64,000 nucleotides of DNA from Hysterangium stoloniferum (taxonomy: Eukaryota > Basidiomycota > Agaricomycetes > Hysterangiales > Hysterangiaceae), in NCBI GenBank assembly GCA_015178975.1, contig WHVD01000088.1, forward strand, positions 62,001-126,000, read 5' to 3'. Every line of letters starts with the position of its first letter. The first letter of the stretch is position 1. The notes below the pieces were generated by a model. That model did not search any database. It worked only from the letters and a program-made list of their open reading frames with translations, and was not told where the DNA came from. Shown in pieces: positions 24,223-35,900 of this stretch. A program made the translations under genes and the position numbers.

Positions 24223-25928
24223 TCACCGTGCACCATGGCCTTCAACTCTCTCACCACCATAGGCTTCCTCACACCCCTCTGCGGAATGAACGGGGAGTTC
24301 CCCTTCGTGAGGTGCACTCGGAATAAAATCTCCTGTATAATGTGCATCTCCAATGTCCTCGATCAAAGAATTTCCAATACTGCGTACCGCCGCTCGGAAG
24401 GTAGTGACCACGAAACTGTTCGTCGCATTGATCACGTGAAATGACGAGTTGAATTCTCGCACATCTAGAAAGAAGTGGCAAATGAGGAGGGTGGATATCC
24501 TGCAGTTGCCATTAAGAATTTAGAGAACATAAATGCGATAAATACTTGCGAACGCTCCATGTTTGCACCGACACTTGAAAATGGGGTCTATTTTAGGTGT
24601 GAGATGAGTATGTGACATTGAATTCACAGAGGAGAAAAGAAATTCACTGAGACAAACTTGGCAGAAATGTTGTAGTATCAGTGAAAAGGGGGGAAAGGAG
24701 TGGTAATCTCAAACCTTATCCGTGATTATGACCTGTAAAGTCCATATAAAAATTACGCTAAAGAAGCACAATGAACATTTCATCAACTGAACTCAGGTTA
24801 CTTTAGTACTGACACAAATCGGAGAACACCTGCAATTAATATGAACAGGGTCATAAGGAACCTGTAGCCTCAAAAGTCAAGGTAAATACCTTGTTGTACA
24901 ATTAGATAGGTTATAGATCTTTTCTGCAATTCTTTAATATCTCTTTGTAGTATAATTGTGCCGATAGTGTAGAACAAGGTGGTGAATAATATGAGCCCAT
25001 CAAATGTAATTGTCAATGCGTTTTCTGCTGTGACTATGACGATCATATCAACTGGAGCTCTCCAGGCATATGCAATGGACTTTTGTACTCCTGTTTAATG
25101 CTGTTAATTAGTCACATTGTTCCAGTGGAGTGAAACGCACAGTTTTATACTGGGCCGTGAATTACAATCCTCATGGACTGCATGAAACTCACGCTCATAA
25201 GTCTACCGATCGATTAGACGGTGCTAATGCACAAACACACCACACGGCAGGAAAGTCCGGCGAGATATATTAACAATATTGGTGTTAAAAGGTATTTCTG
25301 ATCTCTGCTTATAGTGTAAACCCTTGCCAGTAATATCCCTGACATCCATCCTTGGTTGAGTTATTTGAGCAAGTATATGCTAAATAGATTGATCACCATG
25401 TGCACCAAGTGTTACTGCAATGTCCAAGGCATCTATAGTTCGTACCATAGCATTACATGCCCTATGGCCAACCAGTGAACAACTATTGTGAGGGTCCAGA
25501 AAGTACCACGCACTATCAACTGCTATCAGGCGCGGGAGCATTTTCGGGCCCGCCTCACCACGCACCTCTAATGGTCCATCCGTCCAATCGAAGACCACAT
25601 AACATATAAGCTCGATTAGGGAGAAATATCGGGCAATGATATACAGCACAGATGGTAGTCTGATCCTACTCTTCCATACGAATTGGATTTCCGCCGGAAG
25701 AGTCAAAATTGTGTCATAACTAAACAGAACTGCGATGCCCATCTATATAGTGTGGTAAACAACTGCGACTGCTTGTAGACAGACCTAGTGCTGTGAAATC
25801 GGTGCAATTCTGAACCATCCTGGAAACTTACGGTCAGCGATGTGTGCGATGAGACGGCGAAAGGTAAGTAGTTACTTTGCAATTGCTTCTTGAATAGCCG
25901 CCCTTTGAAGATCTACCACAGATGCCAT
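24223..25928 (-). CDS. DUF6533 multi-pass membrane protein, copy 4
   Basis: ATG at 25,926-25,928. Well conserved: VLFSYDTILTLPAEIQFVWK, then RIRLPSVLYIIARYFSLIE, an open stretch with WYFLDPHNSCSLVGHRACNA, the LARVYAIS exon, the IGTIRLQ helix, and a last exon FLDVREFNSSFHVINATNS with SIGNSLIEDIGDAHYTGDF, ending GHGAR at 24,223. Intron positions match copy 1. No disabling change noticed, though exon limits near 25,400-25,600 are uncertain. The 105-bp insertion at 26,242-26,346 lies upstream of the gene. Confidence 0.65.
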
Positions 25929-26241
25929 GTGAGATAATGACAAGTATCAGGGCTGGGTCGCTCTTCGGCTCTAATTAGCAGCATTCACGGTGCATTATAA
26001 GTAGTTGACTGCAGGCGCTCAATGTAGCCAGTCTGTCGCTCCAAAAAGTAATAACTTACGCAGTTATGAATCAGAGGGGAAGGTTCTTAGCCACTTGATT
26101 ACTTGAGCGCCAAAAATTACCTTCGTATAGCAAATTACGAGATGACATAGTACCCTGCCATCTGCCATCTGCCATCTACCGTCTTCCATCTGTGTCAACT
26201 CAATGTATTCAAACAGGAATCATCAGATACACTGATGCCAC

Positions 26242-26346
26242 GTGCTTTGTTGGGCCGACTTGCACATTTTTGTGGAGTAGAGTCGTAACCGACGTCGAGT
26301 TGATTTCCCATTTTATATGTTTCTGGAATATCCACGTAATATATAT
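26242..26346. mobile_element. 105-bp insertion upstream of DUF6533 copy 4
   Basis: Other units read GATGCCACATGTGGAC without a break; here about 105 bp lie between GATGCCAC and ATGTGGAC. CCACGT occurs at the left edge and near the right edge. No clear target duplication or inverted termini, so its class is open. Confidence 0.5.
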
Positions 26347-27481
26347 ATGTGGACAATTTTGCCGAAGCCATACTTTGTACGCCTAGTCATGAACTGATGG
26401 CAATTCGCTATCAGAGGGAACAATTTTGGCACTCAAATTTTAATAAACAACATCGTACTCACAATTCCAACCCCATATTCCAGCATGTCACCTGTTAGCT
26501 GAGATGATCAATAGGTGTGGCTGTGTCGTGTTGTGGTATCTGGCACGGTGGAAGCATTGATATTGGAAGTCTGCGATACTGCCAGGTGCGAACACTTCAC
26601 ACGGAATCAATCATCAACGGTTATAACGACAGAGCCTGTACTCACGTCTTTGTAACAAAGAGTGCAATCATCAGGGTGCGTTCTCGACACGCCAGAGGCT
26701 TGACAAGCTCAAACCATCACACAGTTCGCCTGCACCTAGGCCTGACAGCAGTTGGGCAAGGACGATCTCAGACATCGCCTGGTCATCCCCTGCACCCCTC
26801 CTTATCAGTCTCCTACAACAATGATGCTTCTGGATTTGGAAAATGGTTGGATTTGCATGAAACACGTTGAGATGTCTCATATACTTCTAAACATTAACTT
26901 TTGGGAATTCGGTAAACGAGCGGCAAGGACTCAGGGTATTAGTAAGCGGGTTACTAGGCTATATAAGGATGAGTCATGTATAGTAGTACTCATCCGTTTA
27001 CAACGAGTTAACTGTCACCCACTCAGACAAACGGAAAGTTATACGGTCTAAGAACAGCGCCACCGAAAACGTAACACTAAATTCAAATAAAAATCAGCTT
27101 CGAACCCATTCCCTGCAAATGATCGTCCAAACTGATCTGGAAACTGCTGTCCCTTGATGGTCCCTAGCAGTGGCGCTGACACTAAATATATTAGCCGATT
27201 GCAAGGAATGTGTAGCGCCACACCGCCGGTGCGTATTGAGTAATCTTTAGAGATGGCTCGAACCAAGTTAAGAGTCACACAAAAATATTATAGTTTATGC
27301 TTATAGCGGAGTCTGGCCAAGGATTTGATGGAAAACACATAACACCTAAGGATGACTGTGAATATGTTGTGGCAATACCTATTCTGTCAATTGATCCATC
27401 TGCCGAGCCAGTCATGCGTCACATCTTTTGGCACCCCTTCATTCCTTGTCTCATTTTCATTTTTCGGATCCAAAAAGAGGA

Positions 27482-28020
27482 CTAATGATATAATGATCGC
27501 CTTTCGTTGTTGAGGCGTGGTCCTTTACGTGGATGGTATGCCTGGGTGGGAGTTGTACTCGTAGAAAAGACGTCGCCAAGGGAAACAGAGTTGTCGGAAT
27601 GTGGGTGTACTCCGTTCAAATTCAGCATGGCTCTGAATTCTTGGGCACTCAGGGTGGCCAGTCTATAGAGTTGGTCAGGTTTAACTGACGTTGACTTCAT
27701 ATTCACATGTAATCCAGTTTCCACACATAGTGACTCACATTGATACTTGGAATCGCCGGTTTCTCATATGTACAACTCCCGTCCAACTTTGCATCACATA
27801 TCCACAAAACACTAGTGAGGTACATAAAACTGCCTTCAGCACGGGGACGTACATACAGGCCAGCTGTCTCCATTTCGTACAATGGGGAGTTTTCATTAGG
27901 GTCGTTGGGCGGGGATCCGGCCATATCGTCCAATAAAACAATAAAACATTTCTCGTCACAATGTAATCTCGTTGGAAAAGTATCCACCAATTCAGTTGCC
28001 TGTGAGGGATGAGCCAGCAC
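27482..28020 (-). pseudogene. Gene P, unit 5 copy
   Basis: Nearly identical to the unit 2 copy, with METAGLYVRPR, VLWICDAKLDGSCTYEKP and VKPDQLYRLATLSAQEF. The 5' end overlaps the CBM19 stop region. Family not recognised; N-terminal part missing. Confidence 0.4.
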
Positions 28021-29109
28021 CAGTTACTGCAATATGTTCAACGGCTTGAGCATTGTCAACACAGGTGATCGACTGAGAATATATGAGATGTAAGTCAAGT
28101 GATGTACAAATGACAAGATTCACACTTACAGTTCCGGGGGAGTTGACTAGGGGCAAGACAGTACACTGCAAGCCACCAGACATCCGGTGAGGACGAATTT
28201 ACGGTCAACACACTCCACAAACTGATTGTTCACACAGGCATTCTGGCCTGCGGTGCAGGATGACGAGGTGGTGAGCGACACGAATTGTTTGCTAAAAGAG
28301 AAGTCAGCTATACATAGCTCTATGAGGCATCTGGCAGCGACGCACTTCAATGCCTGAGCGGCCCCCCTGCCCGAGAGCGTGAAAGACCTCTTGTCACCAG
28401 ATGAAACTTGGTTGTCAGCGGGCGGGGGGGGGGGGCTGTGGCAGGAGCCGCACTGGTGCAGCTGGGCCGGGGCCAGTTGCCCCAGTTGCAGCAATCCGAG
28501 CATCTCGGTCTGCAGCCGTGTCGCATGTGATGCTCAGTTTCGGGATGCGCGTGTCAGTATTCATAGTAATGAGAAAATGAAACGGATGAAGACCACGGTT
28601 CCCGACTTGTTAACAAGAGGAAGACCAATGCAGTTGATATTAAGTGTTAGGAATGAAAGATAGACCATGTGTCCATTAAGCGTACATTGTCCTGACTGCA
28701 CAGTACGTTAATAGGAATTTTCCACCAGAGCACTGATGGAGACATGATCTGACATGGCATTTCTATGCAAAGTGAGATAAAATCCCCGGCATACCTGGGC
28801 AAACTGTCCGTTGATACAGGCCAGATCACCGTCGGTGCAAGCGGAGCTTGTGGACAAGAAAGTGAACTTATCACTGGAGTACATATACAGGTCAGCGCGG
28901 TCAACATTTGGTGGGAATCACGTACTTGAATGCAATCACATCTTGACCATTCACCATCCTTCAAAGTGAATGGTTTAGCACCAGTGTCAGGAGCCTATGG
29001 GGATCTTAATGGGTTAACACAGGGGAAAATATAACAAGATACACACGGGTGCAGCCAAGACAGAGGCGAATATGGTAGCAACGACGGCGGCAAGCTTTGA
29101 TGAGAACAT
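27992..29109 (-). pseudogene. CBM19-like secreted chitin-binding protein, copy D (broken)
   Basis: ATG kept at 29,107-29,109 with signal peptide MFSSKLAAVVATIFASVLAA and a CATAG acceptor before APDTGAKPFTLK. Domain 1 exons follow the copy C plan (CSGGKFLLTYCAVRTI). Lesions: a 7-nt duplication in exon 2 (about 28,951-28,960); a run of 12 C (minus strand) in the linker where copy A has 7, net frame change; and one base missing in domain 2 near 28,180, after VLTGC. The C-terminus GSSLTGN is conserved. Ancestral role: secreted two-domain chitin binder. Confidence 0.76.
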
Positions 29110-29909
29110 GGCTAAAGGGAAATTAATATACTGAAAATTGTCGGTGAACAAGATGCCAGAACGAAAGGAGCTGCCGACAACTGAATCGTGGTCTGTTTGT
29201 GGTATTAGATATTAGAAATATGTTAAAGAAGTAGGGGAGAGGATACCTGTTAGCAAGAACGGTGGTGGATAGGAACCTGACGAGGAAAGGTGGGATCTAA
29301 GTTTTTGAGGGATTTATACATCTGAGAACTGCTGTCCTGTGGGAATTCTTTTCGGGGAATGGGAACAGCACCTTATAAAGTACACTCATTTTCAATGCTA
29401 GCGACTAGTAATATGTAGTTTTGAAACTGTAACAAATTGGTACAATTCGAACTGCTATAACGAATTTTATACTATAGTGTCACAGCACGGGGCGTTGTCT
29501 TCGTGATCGGATTTTCATCCTAACTACTCTGGTTTCCGCCAAGCCAAGCCGGAAGTAGCCAGAGCAGGAGCCAAACTTATTTATAACGGCTTGATTCGGC
29601 TTCTGCTTCGACCCATTAGCTGATTCATTATATTGTCTGTAGCCGATTTCGATAAAAATAGGATAGGTGCTTGGAAACGGAATGACTCAATTGTGTTTGA
29701 GAATGATGCAATTCCGCAAAATCTGTCCGGATTGAATCCCCTTCTCAACGTATTAGCATATAAATGTATTCTCTTAGTTAAACGAGTCTCTCAGCGTTGT
29801 TTAACCGCTGAGATACTAAGTGTCCTTTGAACTCTGCTATCCTAATTAGGTTGACTATCCAGTGCTGCTGGCTAAGTACCTGAATTGCCTCGGCCGACTG
29901 CATTTTTTA

Positions 29910-30165
29910 TTAAAAATAGCATCGGTTGCCTTATTGTAAATTCACAATCTACAAGGGTTTAATGGACTTGTAATAGAAGTACTTGTGTGTGTGAATCAAT
30001 GTGTCAGTCAGTGAATCACCTTGACATGATAGCTTTGGTGATAGTTTAGGTGTACACGGATTAAATCATGCATTAGCCTCCCTGGGCACAGTCCACGAAG
30101 GCAGAGGTGAATCGCCCCAGGGAGAAGGGTGTTTCATCTTCAATTCCAACATTTTTTATGCCTCT
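29910..30165 (+). mobile_element. 270-bp element family, array copy in unit 5
   Basis: Collinear with the copies in units 1 and 2 (TGTGTCAGTCAG, TGACATGATAG, ending near GTGTTTCATC). Fixed part of the unit; ends are estimates. Confidence 0.55.
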
Positions 30166-30546
30166 TCTTGCTTTATATAGTGACACGAATGAGATGGAAT
30201 GCACAGGCTGGAATTCCATGCCAGAATGGAAGAGCAAGAATCCTCTTGCAACTTATGGATTGATGCCAATCATGCCCAGTCGACACCAGAGGCTTCGACA
30301 AGCTCGAATCACCACACAATTCACCTGTATCTAGGACAGCAGTTGGATATAGACGGTCTCAGTCATTTCCTCGGGTGATTTGCCGTGAAATGGGGGTCAG
30401 ATTGATACATTTTACACCTTTTTGAGAGTCTGAAAAATAAATACATAGAATAGTTACTCGACATAATAAAGTGTGCTCAATCATTTTTTTATTTTACTTC
30501 TTCAGGGGTCACTGCATGGTCACTCATAATGCTCGGAGAAATGGCA

Positions 30547-32257
30547 TCACCGTGCACCATGGACTTCAACTCTCTCACCACCATAGGCTTCCTCACACCC
30601 CTCTGCGGAATGAACGGGGAGTTCCCCTTCGTGAGGTGCACTCGGAATAAAATCTCCTGTATAATTTGGATCTCCGATGTCCTCGATCAAAGAATTTCCA
30701 ATACTGCGTACCGCCGCTCGGAAGGTAGTGACCACGAGACTGTTCGTCGGATTGATCGCCGCACACGACGAGTTTAATTCTCGCACATCGAGAAAGAAGC
30801 GGCAAATGAGGAGGACGGATATGCTGCAGTTGCCATTAAGAATTTAGAGAACATAAATGCGATAAATACTTGCGAACGCTCCATGTTTACACCGATGCCT
30901 AAAAATGGGGTCTATTGTAGGTGTGAGATGAGTACGGGACATTGAATTCACAGAGGAGAAAAGAGATTCACTGAGACAAACTTGGCAGAAATGTTGTAGT
31001 ATCAGTGAAAAGGGGGGAAAGGAGTGATAATCCCAAACCTTATCCGTAATTATGGCCTGTAAAGTCCATATAAAAATTACGCTAAAGAAGCACAATGAAC
31101 ATTTCATCAACTGAACTCAGGTTACTTTAGTACTGACACAAATCGGAGAACACCTGCAATTAATATGAACAGGGTCGTAAGGAACATGTAGGCTCAGAAG
31201 CCGAGGTAAATACCTTGTTGTACAATTAGATAGGTTATAGATCTTTTCCGCAATTCTTTAAAATCTCTTTGTAGCCTAATTGTGCCGATAGTGTAGAATA
31301 AGGTGGTGAATAATATGAGCCCATCAAATGTAATTGTCAAAGCGTTTTCTGCCGTGTCTATGACGATCATATCAAGTGGAGCTCTCTAGGCATATGCAAT
31401 GTATGTTTGTACTCCTGTTTAATGTTGTTAATTTGTTACCTTGTTCTAGTTGAGTGAAACTCACAGTTTATTACTGCTCGGCAAAATACAATTTTCATTG
31501 ACTGCGATAAACTATCGTGCTCATAAGTGTACCGATCCATTAGACGGTGCTAATGCGTAAACACACCACACGGCAGGAAAATCCGGCGAGATATATTAAT
31601 GATATCGGTGTTAAAAGCCATTTCTGATATCTGCTTATAGCGTAAACCCTTGCCATTAATACCCCTGACATCGATCCTTGGTTGAGTTATTTGAGCAAGT
31701 ATATGCTAAATAGATTGATCACCATGTGCACCAAGTGCTGCTACAATTTTCGCAGCATTTATAGTCTGTACCAAAGCATTGCATACCCTATGGCCAACCG
31801 GTGAACAACTATTGTGAGGGTCTAGAAAGTACCACGCACTATCAACTGCTATCAGTCGCGGGAGCATTTTCGGGCCCGGCGCCTCACCACGCACCTCTAA
31901 CGGTCCATCCGCCCAATCGAAGACCACATAACATATACGCTCGATTAGGGAGAAATATCGCGCAATGATATACACCACAGATGGTAGTCTGATCCTACTC
32001 TTCCATACGAACTGGACTTCCGCCGGAAGAGTCAAAATTGTGTCATAACTCAGCAGAACTGTGATGCCCGTCGATATAGTGTGGTAAACAACTGAGACTG
32101 CTTGTAGACAGACCTAGTGCTGTGAAATTGGTGCAATTCTGAACCATCCTGGAAACTTACGGTCAGCGATGTGTGCGATGAGACGGCGAAAGGTAAGTAG
32201 TTACTTTGCAATTGCTTCTTGAATAGCCGCCCTTTGAAGATCTACCACAGATGCCAT
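30547..32257 (-). CDS. DUF6533 multi-pass membrane protein, copy 5
   Basis: ATG at 32,255-32,257. Signature SYDTILTLPAEVQFVWK, RIRLPSVVYIIARYFSLIE, then WYFLDPHNSCSPVGHRVCNA, an IGTIRLQ helix exon, FFSVIFIWTLQ and the last exon FLDVRELNSSCAAINPTNS with SIGNSLIEDIGDPNYTGDF, ending at 30,547. Introns as in copy 1. Three extra bases in the pre-intron stretch (EAPGP for EAGP) keep frame. Probably intact, with the same uncertainty over central exon limits. Confidence 0.65.
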
Positions 32258-32540
32258 GTGAGATAATGACAAGTATCAGGGCTGGGTCGCTCTTCGGCTC
32301 TAATTAGCAGCATTCACGGTGCATTATAAGTAGTTGACTGCAGGCGCTCAATGAGAAGCAAATCTATCGCTCCAGAAAATAACAACTTACGCAGTTATGA
32401 ACCAGAGGGGAGGTTCATAGGCACTTGATGAGCAGTCCTTACTTAACCGCCAGAAATTTCCTTTGTATAAGAAATTACGAGATGACATGGTGCCCCGCCA
32501 TTTTCCAGCTGCCATCTACTGTCTTCCATATGTTGCAAAT

Positions 32541-33060
32541 CAATGTATTCATACAGGAATCATTAGATACGCTGATGCCACATGTGGACAATTTTGCCGA
32601 AGCCATACTTTGTGCACCTACTCATGAACTGAAAGCAATTCGCTATCAGCAGGAACAATTTTGGCACTCAAGTTTCAATAAACAACGTCGTACCTACAAT
32701 TCCAACTACATATTCCAGCATGTTATCTGTTTAATAGGTGATGATTAATAGGTGTCGCTGTGTCGTGTTCGAGTTGTAGTGTCTGGCGCGGTGTCGCAGT
32801 CAATGTATTCATACAGGAATCATTAGATACGCTGATGTCACATCTGGACAAGTTTGCCGAAGCCATACTTTGTACGCCTAGTCATGAACTGATGGCAATT
32901 CGCTATCAGAGTGAACAATTTTGGCACTCAAATTTCAATAAACAACATCGTACTCACAATTCCAACCCCATATTCCAGCATGTCACCTGTGAGCTGAGAT
33001 GATTAATAGGTGTGGCTGTGTCGTGTCGTGGTACCTGGCGCGGTGGAAGCATTGATATTG
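32541..33060. repeat. 260-bp tandem duplication upstream of DUF6533 copy 5
   Basis: CAATGTATTCATACAGGAAT begins at 32,541 and again at 32,801; both copies run on through the same sequence for about 260 bp. The first copy is more diverged. Other units have a single copy. Confidence 0.8.
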
Positions 33061-33850
33061 GAAAGTCTGCGATCCCGCCAGGTGTCAACAGCTTCACACG
33101 GAATTAATCATCAACGGTTATAACGACAGAGCCTGTACTCACGTCTTCGTCCCAAAGAGTGCAATCATCACGGTGCGTTCTCGACACGCCAGAGGCTCGC
33201 CAAGCTCAAACCATCACACAGTTCGCCTGCACCTGCAGTTGGGCATGGACGATCTCAGACATCGCCTGGTCATCCCCTGCACCCCTCCTTATCGGTCTCC
33301 TACAACAATGATGCTTCTGCATTCGGAAAAATGGTTGGATTTGCATGAAACACGTTGAGATGTCTCATATACTTCTAAATGTTAACTTTTGGGAATTCGG
33401 TAAATGAGCGGCAAGGACTCAAACCATACAGGGCTATTAGTAAGCGGGTTACTAGGCTATATAAGGATGAGTCATGTATAGTAGTACTCATCCGTTTACA
33501 ACAGTTAACTGTCACCTAGTCAGAGAAACGGAAAGTTATACGGTCTAAGAACAGCGCCACCGAAAACTTAACACTAAATTTAAATAAAAATCAGCTTCGA
33601 ACCCATTCCCTGCAAATGATCGTCCAAACTGATCTCCTTGATGGTAGCAGTGGCACTTATACTAGCTATATTAGCCGACTGCAAGGAATGTATAGCGCCA
33701 CCTATTGAGTAATCCTTAGAGGTGACACGAACCAAGTTACCCAGAGTCACACAAAAATATTATAGTTTATGCTTATAGCGGAGTCTGGCCAGGGATTTGG
33801 TGGAAAACACATAATACCTAAGGACAACTGTGAATATGTTGTGGCAATAC

Positions 33851-34533
33851 CTATTCTGTCAATTGGTCTGCCGAGCCAATCCTGCGCCACATCTTTCGGC
33901 ACCCCTTCATTCCTTGTCTCATTTTCATTTTTTGGGTGAAAAGAGTGTACTGATGATATAATGATCGCCTTTCGTTGCGCTTTGGGCGTGGTCCTTTACG
34001 TGGATGGTATGCCTGGGTGAGTTGTACTAGTAGGAAAGACGTTGCCAAGGGAAACGGAGTTGTCGGAATGTGGGTGTACTCCGTTCAAATTCAGCATGGC
34101 TCTGAATTCTTGGGCACTCAGGGTGGCCAGTCTATAGAGCTGGGCAGGTTTTAACTGACGATGACTTCATATTCACAGGTAATCCAGCTTCCACACATAG
34201 TGACTCACATTGATACTTGGAATCGCCGGTTTCTCATATGTACAACTCACATCCAACTTTGCATCACATATCCACAAAACATTAGTGAGGTACATAAAAC
34301 TGCATTCAACACGGGGATGTACATACAGACCAGCTGTCTCCATTCCATACAATGGAGAGTCCTCATTAGGGTCGTTAAGTGGCCTTGCCGAAGCAGTTGC
34401 TGTTGTGGTTGCAGGTGCATGTGGTAGGATGTTGTTGGGGTCAATGAAGATCATGAGGAGTTCCACATCGTCACAGTTGTTGGAGTATAAATGGGGAATG
34501 TGGACCCATATGTGGTGGGTATATGCATTCTAG
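33851..34533 (-). pseudogene. Gene P, unit 6 copy (longest)
   Basis: Keeps the shared METAGLYVHPR and VLWICDAKLDVSCTYEKP part and extends further 5' in the same frame: VELLMIFIDPNNILPHAP, then ATTTATASARPLNDPNEDS. This is the best evidence that P was a separate gene, truncated elsewhere by its junction with the CBM19 segment. Family and role are not recognised. Confidence 0.45.
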
Positions 34534-35330
34534 GGAGACACCAGACGTCGATATTTGTGTTGGTGGTATTGAATGGTGGGGTAAATGGTATTAGAAAGTG
34601 AGTTTTTATTCTCCTTTTGATTTTGGTCTACTAATTAATGGCATACTCTAGCTTCGTCTCATCACTCAGTGTGCTCGGCATATTTACATTCCCATGGCCT
34701 AACTGCATAATCCCACCCTCCCAACAACCTCTGACTGCTCGGAACTCGTTTACTGACATCTGGTAGTGTATGGTGACACTGGTGAATGGTGGCGGCGGTG
34801 GACGCCGGTGAAGGTGGCAGTGGTGGCAATGATGACAGCGATAATGGCGATGGGTGGCGATATATTAGTGGTTGGTGGTGGAATAAGAGCATGGTATAAA
34901 TGCTCAGTGAATGCAATGTATTAGTGGAAAGTATTCAGTGTGATTAGTATTTTAATCAATTCGTTTAAAGAGTAAAATGAACCGAAATCAAGTGCAAAAA
35001 TACACAAAAAGTGACATCTGCCCTACTTAGATTCAATGCCTTAAATCCATCATCCAACAACCGCTTAACGGCTTTAAATCAATGTTTGAACACTGTTACA
35101 AAGTGACCTTCGATGAAGTGCTTAGAGTGCTTCATTTAAGTGCACTGACTTCCTACAGCGTGGAACATCGTTGGACTTCATGAACACGTTGAAACTGCTG
35201 TCGCTTGACGCACCCCAGTAGCGGCGCTGGTACCAAATATATTAGCAGATGCAAGAATGCATAGCATCAATTTAGCCTAGTACTAATGCAGTGATCAATC
35301 AATTGGCATTGTCGGTTAAAGAATTACGAT
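34534..35330. other. Non-array filler with GGTGGC-rich low-complexity stretch
   Basis: Single-copy sequence between gene P and the return of array homology. 34,785-34,880 is an imperfect GGTGGC/GGTGGTGG low-complexity tract. No gene supported. Confidence 0.45.
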
Positions 35331-35900
35331 TGAAATCGCAAAAGCTTCAGTCATTTCCTCGGGTGGTGTGCCGTGAACATCATCCCGGCAAAGCTCAACC
35401 TCAAGAACCTCGAATATTCACGTTGAGACGTCCAATCCTTATGGAGACGCGAACGCTCCCGCCTAAGGAAGGAGTCTAGTCAGCCATTCTGAGTGTACAG
35501 ATCATATGCAGTGAATAGCTTTCGAGGTCGAAGTTTCCTTTTTAGTCTGATACAACCGGTATATTTGCCCTCTATGATTACTGTGATGCGAATGAGATGC
35601 AATGGTACTAAATGTAATGACCTCTGGATAGCCTACTGTATTTTTGTCAAGTCTGGCTAGGTTCAGATTGATTTATGTGTATGATTCCACAAAATTTTGA
35701 GTGAGCGGGTGCTTTAGAAATAAATAAATACAAATATTCTTGCGGCTCTACTAATATCCTGAATACATCTATAGAAAAATGAGTTGAGATGTGAACTGTA
35801 TCCAACGATTTCTGGGGGGCTTTTATTTTACTTCATCAAGTGTCATAAATATTTTTGATTGCATGGTCACTGATAATATTCAGCAGATAACCCCCTTACA

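Larger units (their letters stand above)
22790..27299. repeat. Array unit 4 (CBM19 gene deleted)
   Basis: Shortest unit, about 4.5 kb. Gene P is cut near 23,255, where sequence from its 3' neighbourhood joins the region upstream of a CBM19 start (CTGCCGACAACTCAATCG), so the whole CBM19 gene is gone. A 261-bp insertion follows. The spacer element is also missing near 23,895. DUF6533 copy 4 is kept. Confidence 0.85.
27300..33774. repeat. Array unit 5
   Basis: Most complete unit: gene P (27,482-28,020), CBM19 copy D (27,992-29,109), spacer with the 270-bp element (about 29,910-30,165), DUF6533 copy 5 (30,547-32,257) and an upstream spacer enlarged by a 260-bp tandem duplication. Confidence 0.87.

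Noticed and set aside
34785-34880. Gly-rich or Pro/Ser-rich coding potential
   Set aside because: Open frames come from low-complexity GGTGGC-type DNA without start, splice signals or conservation.
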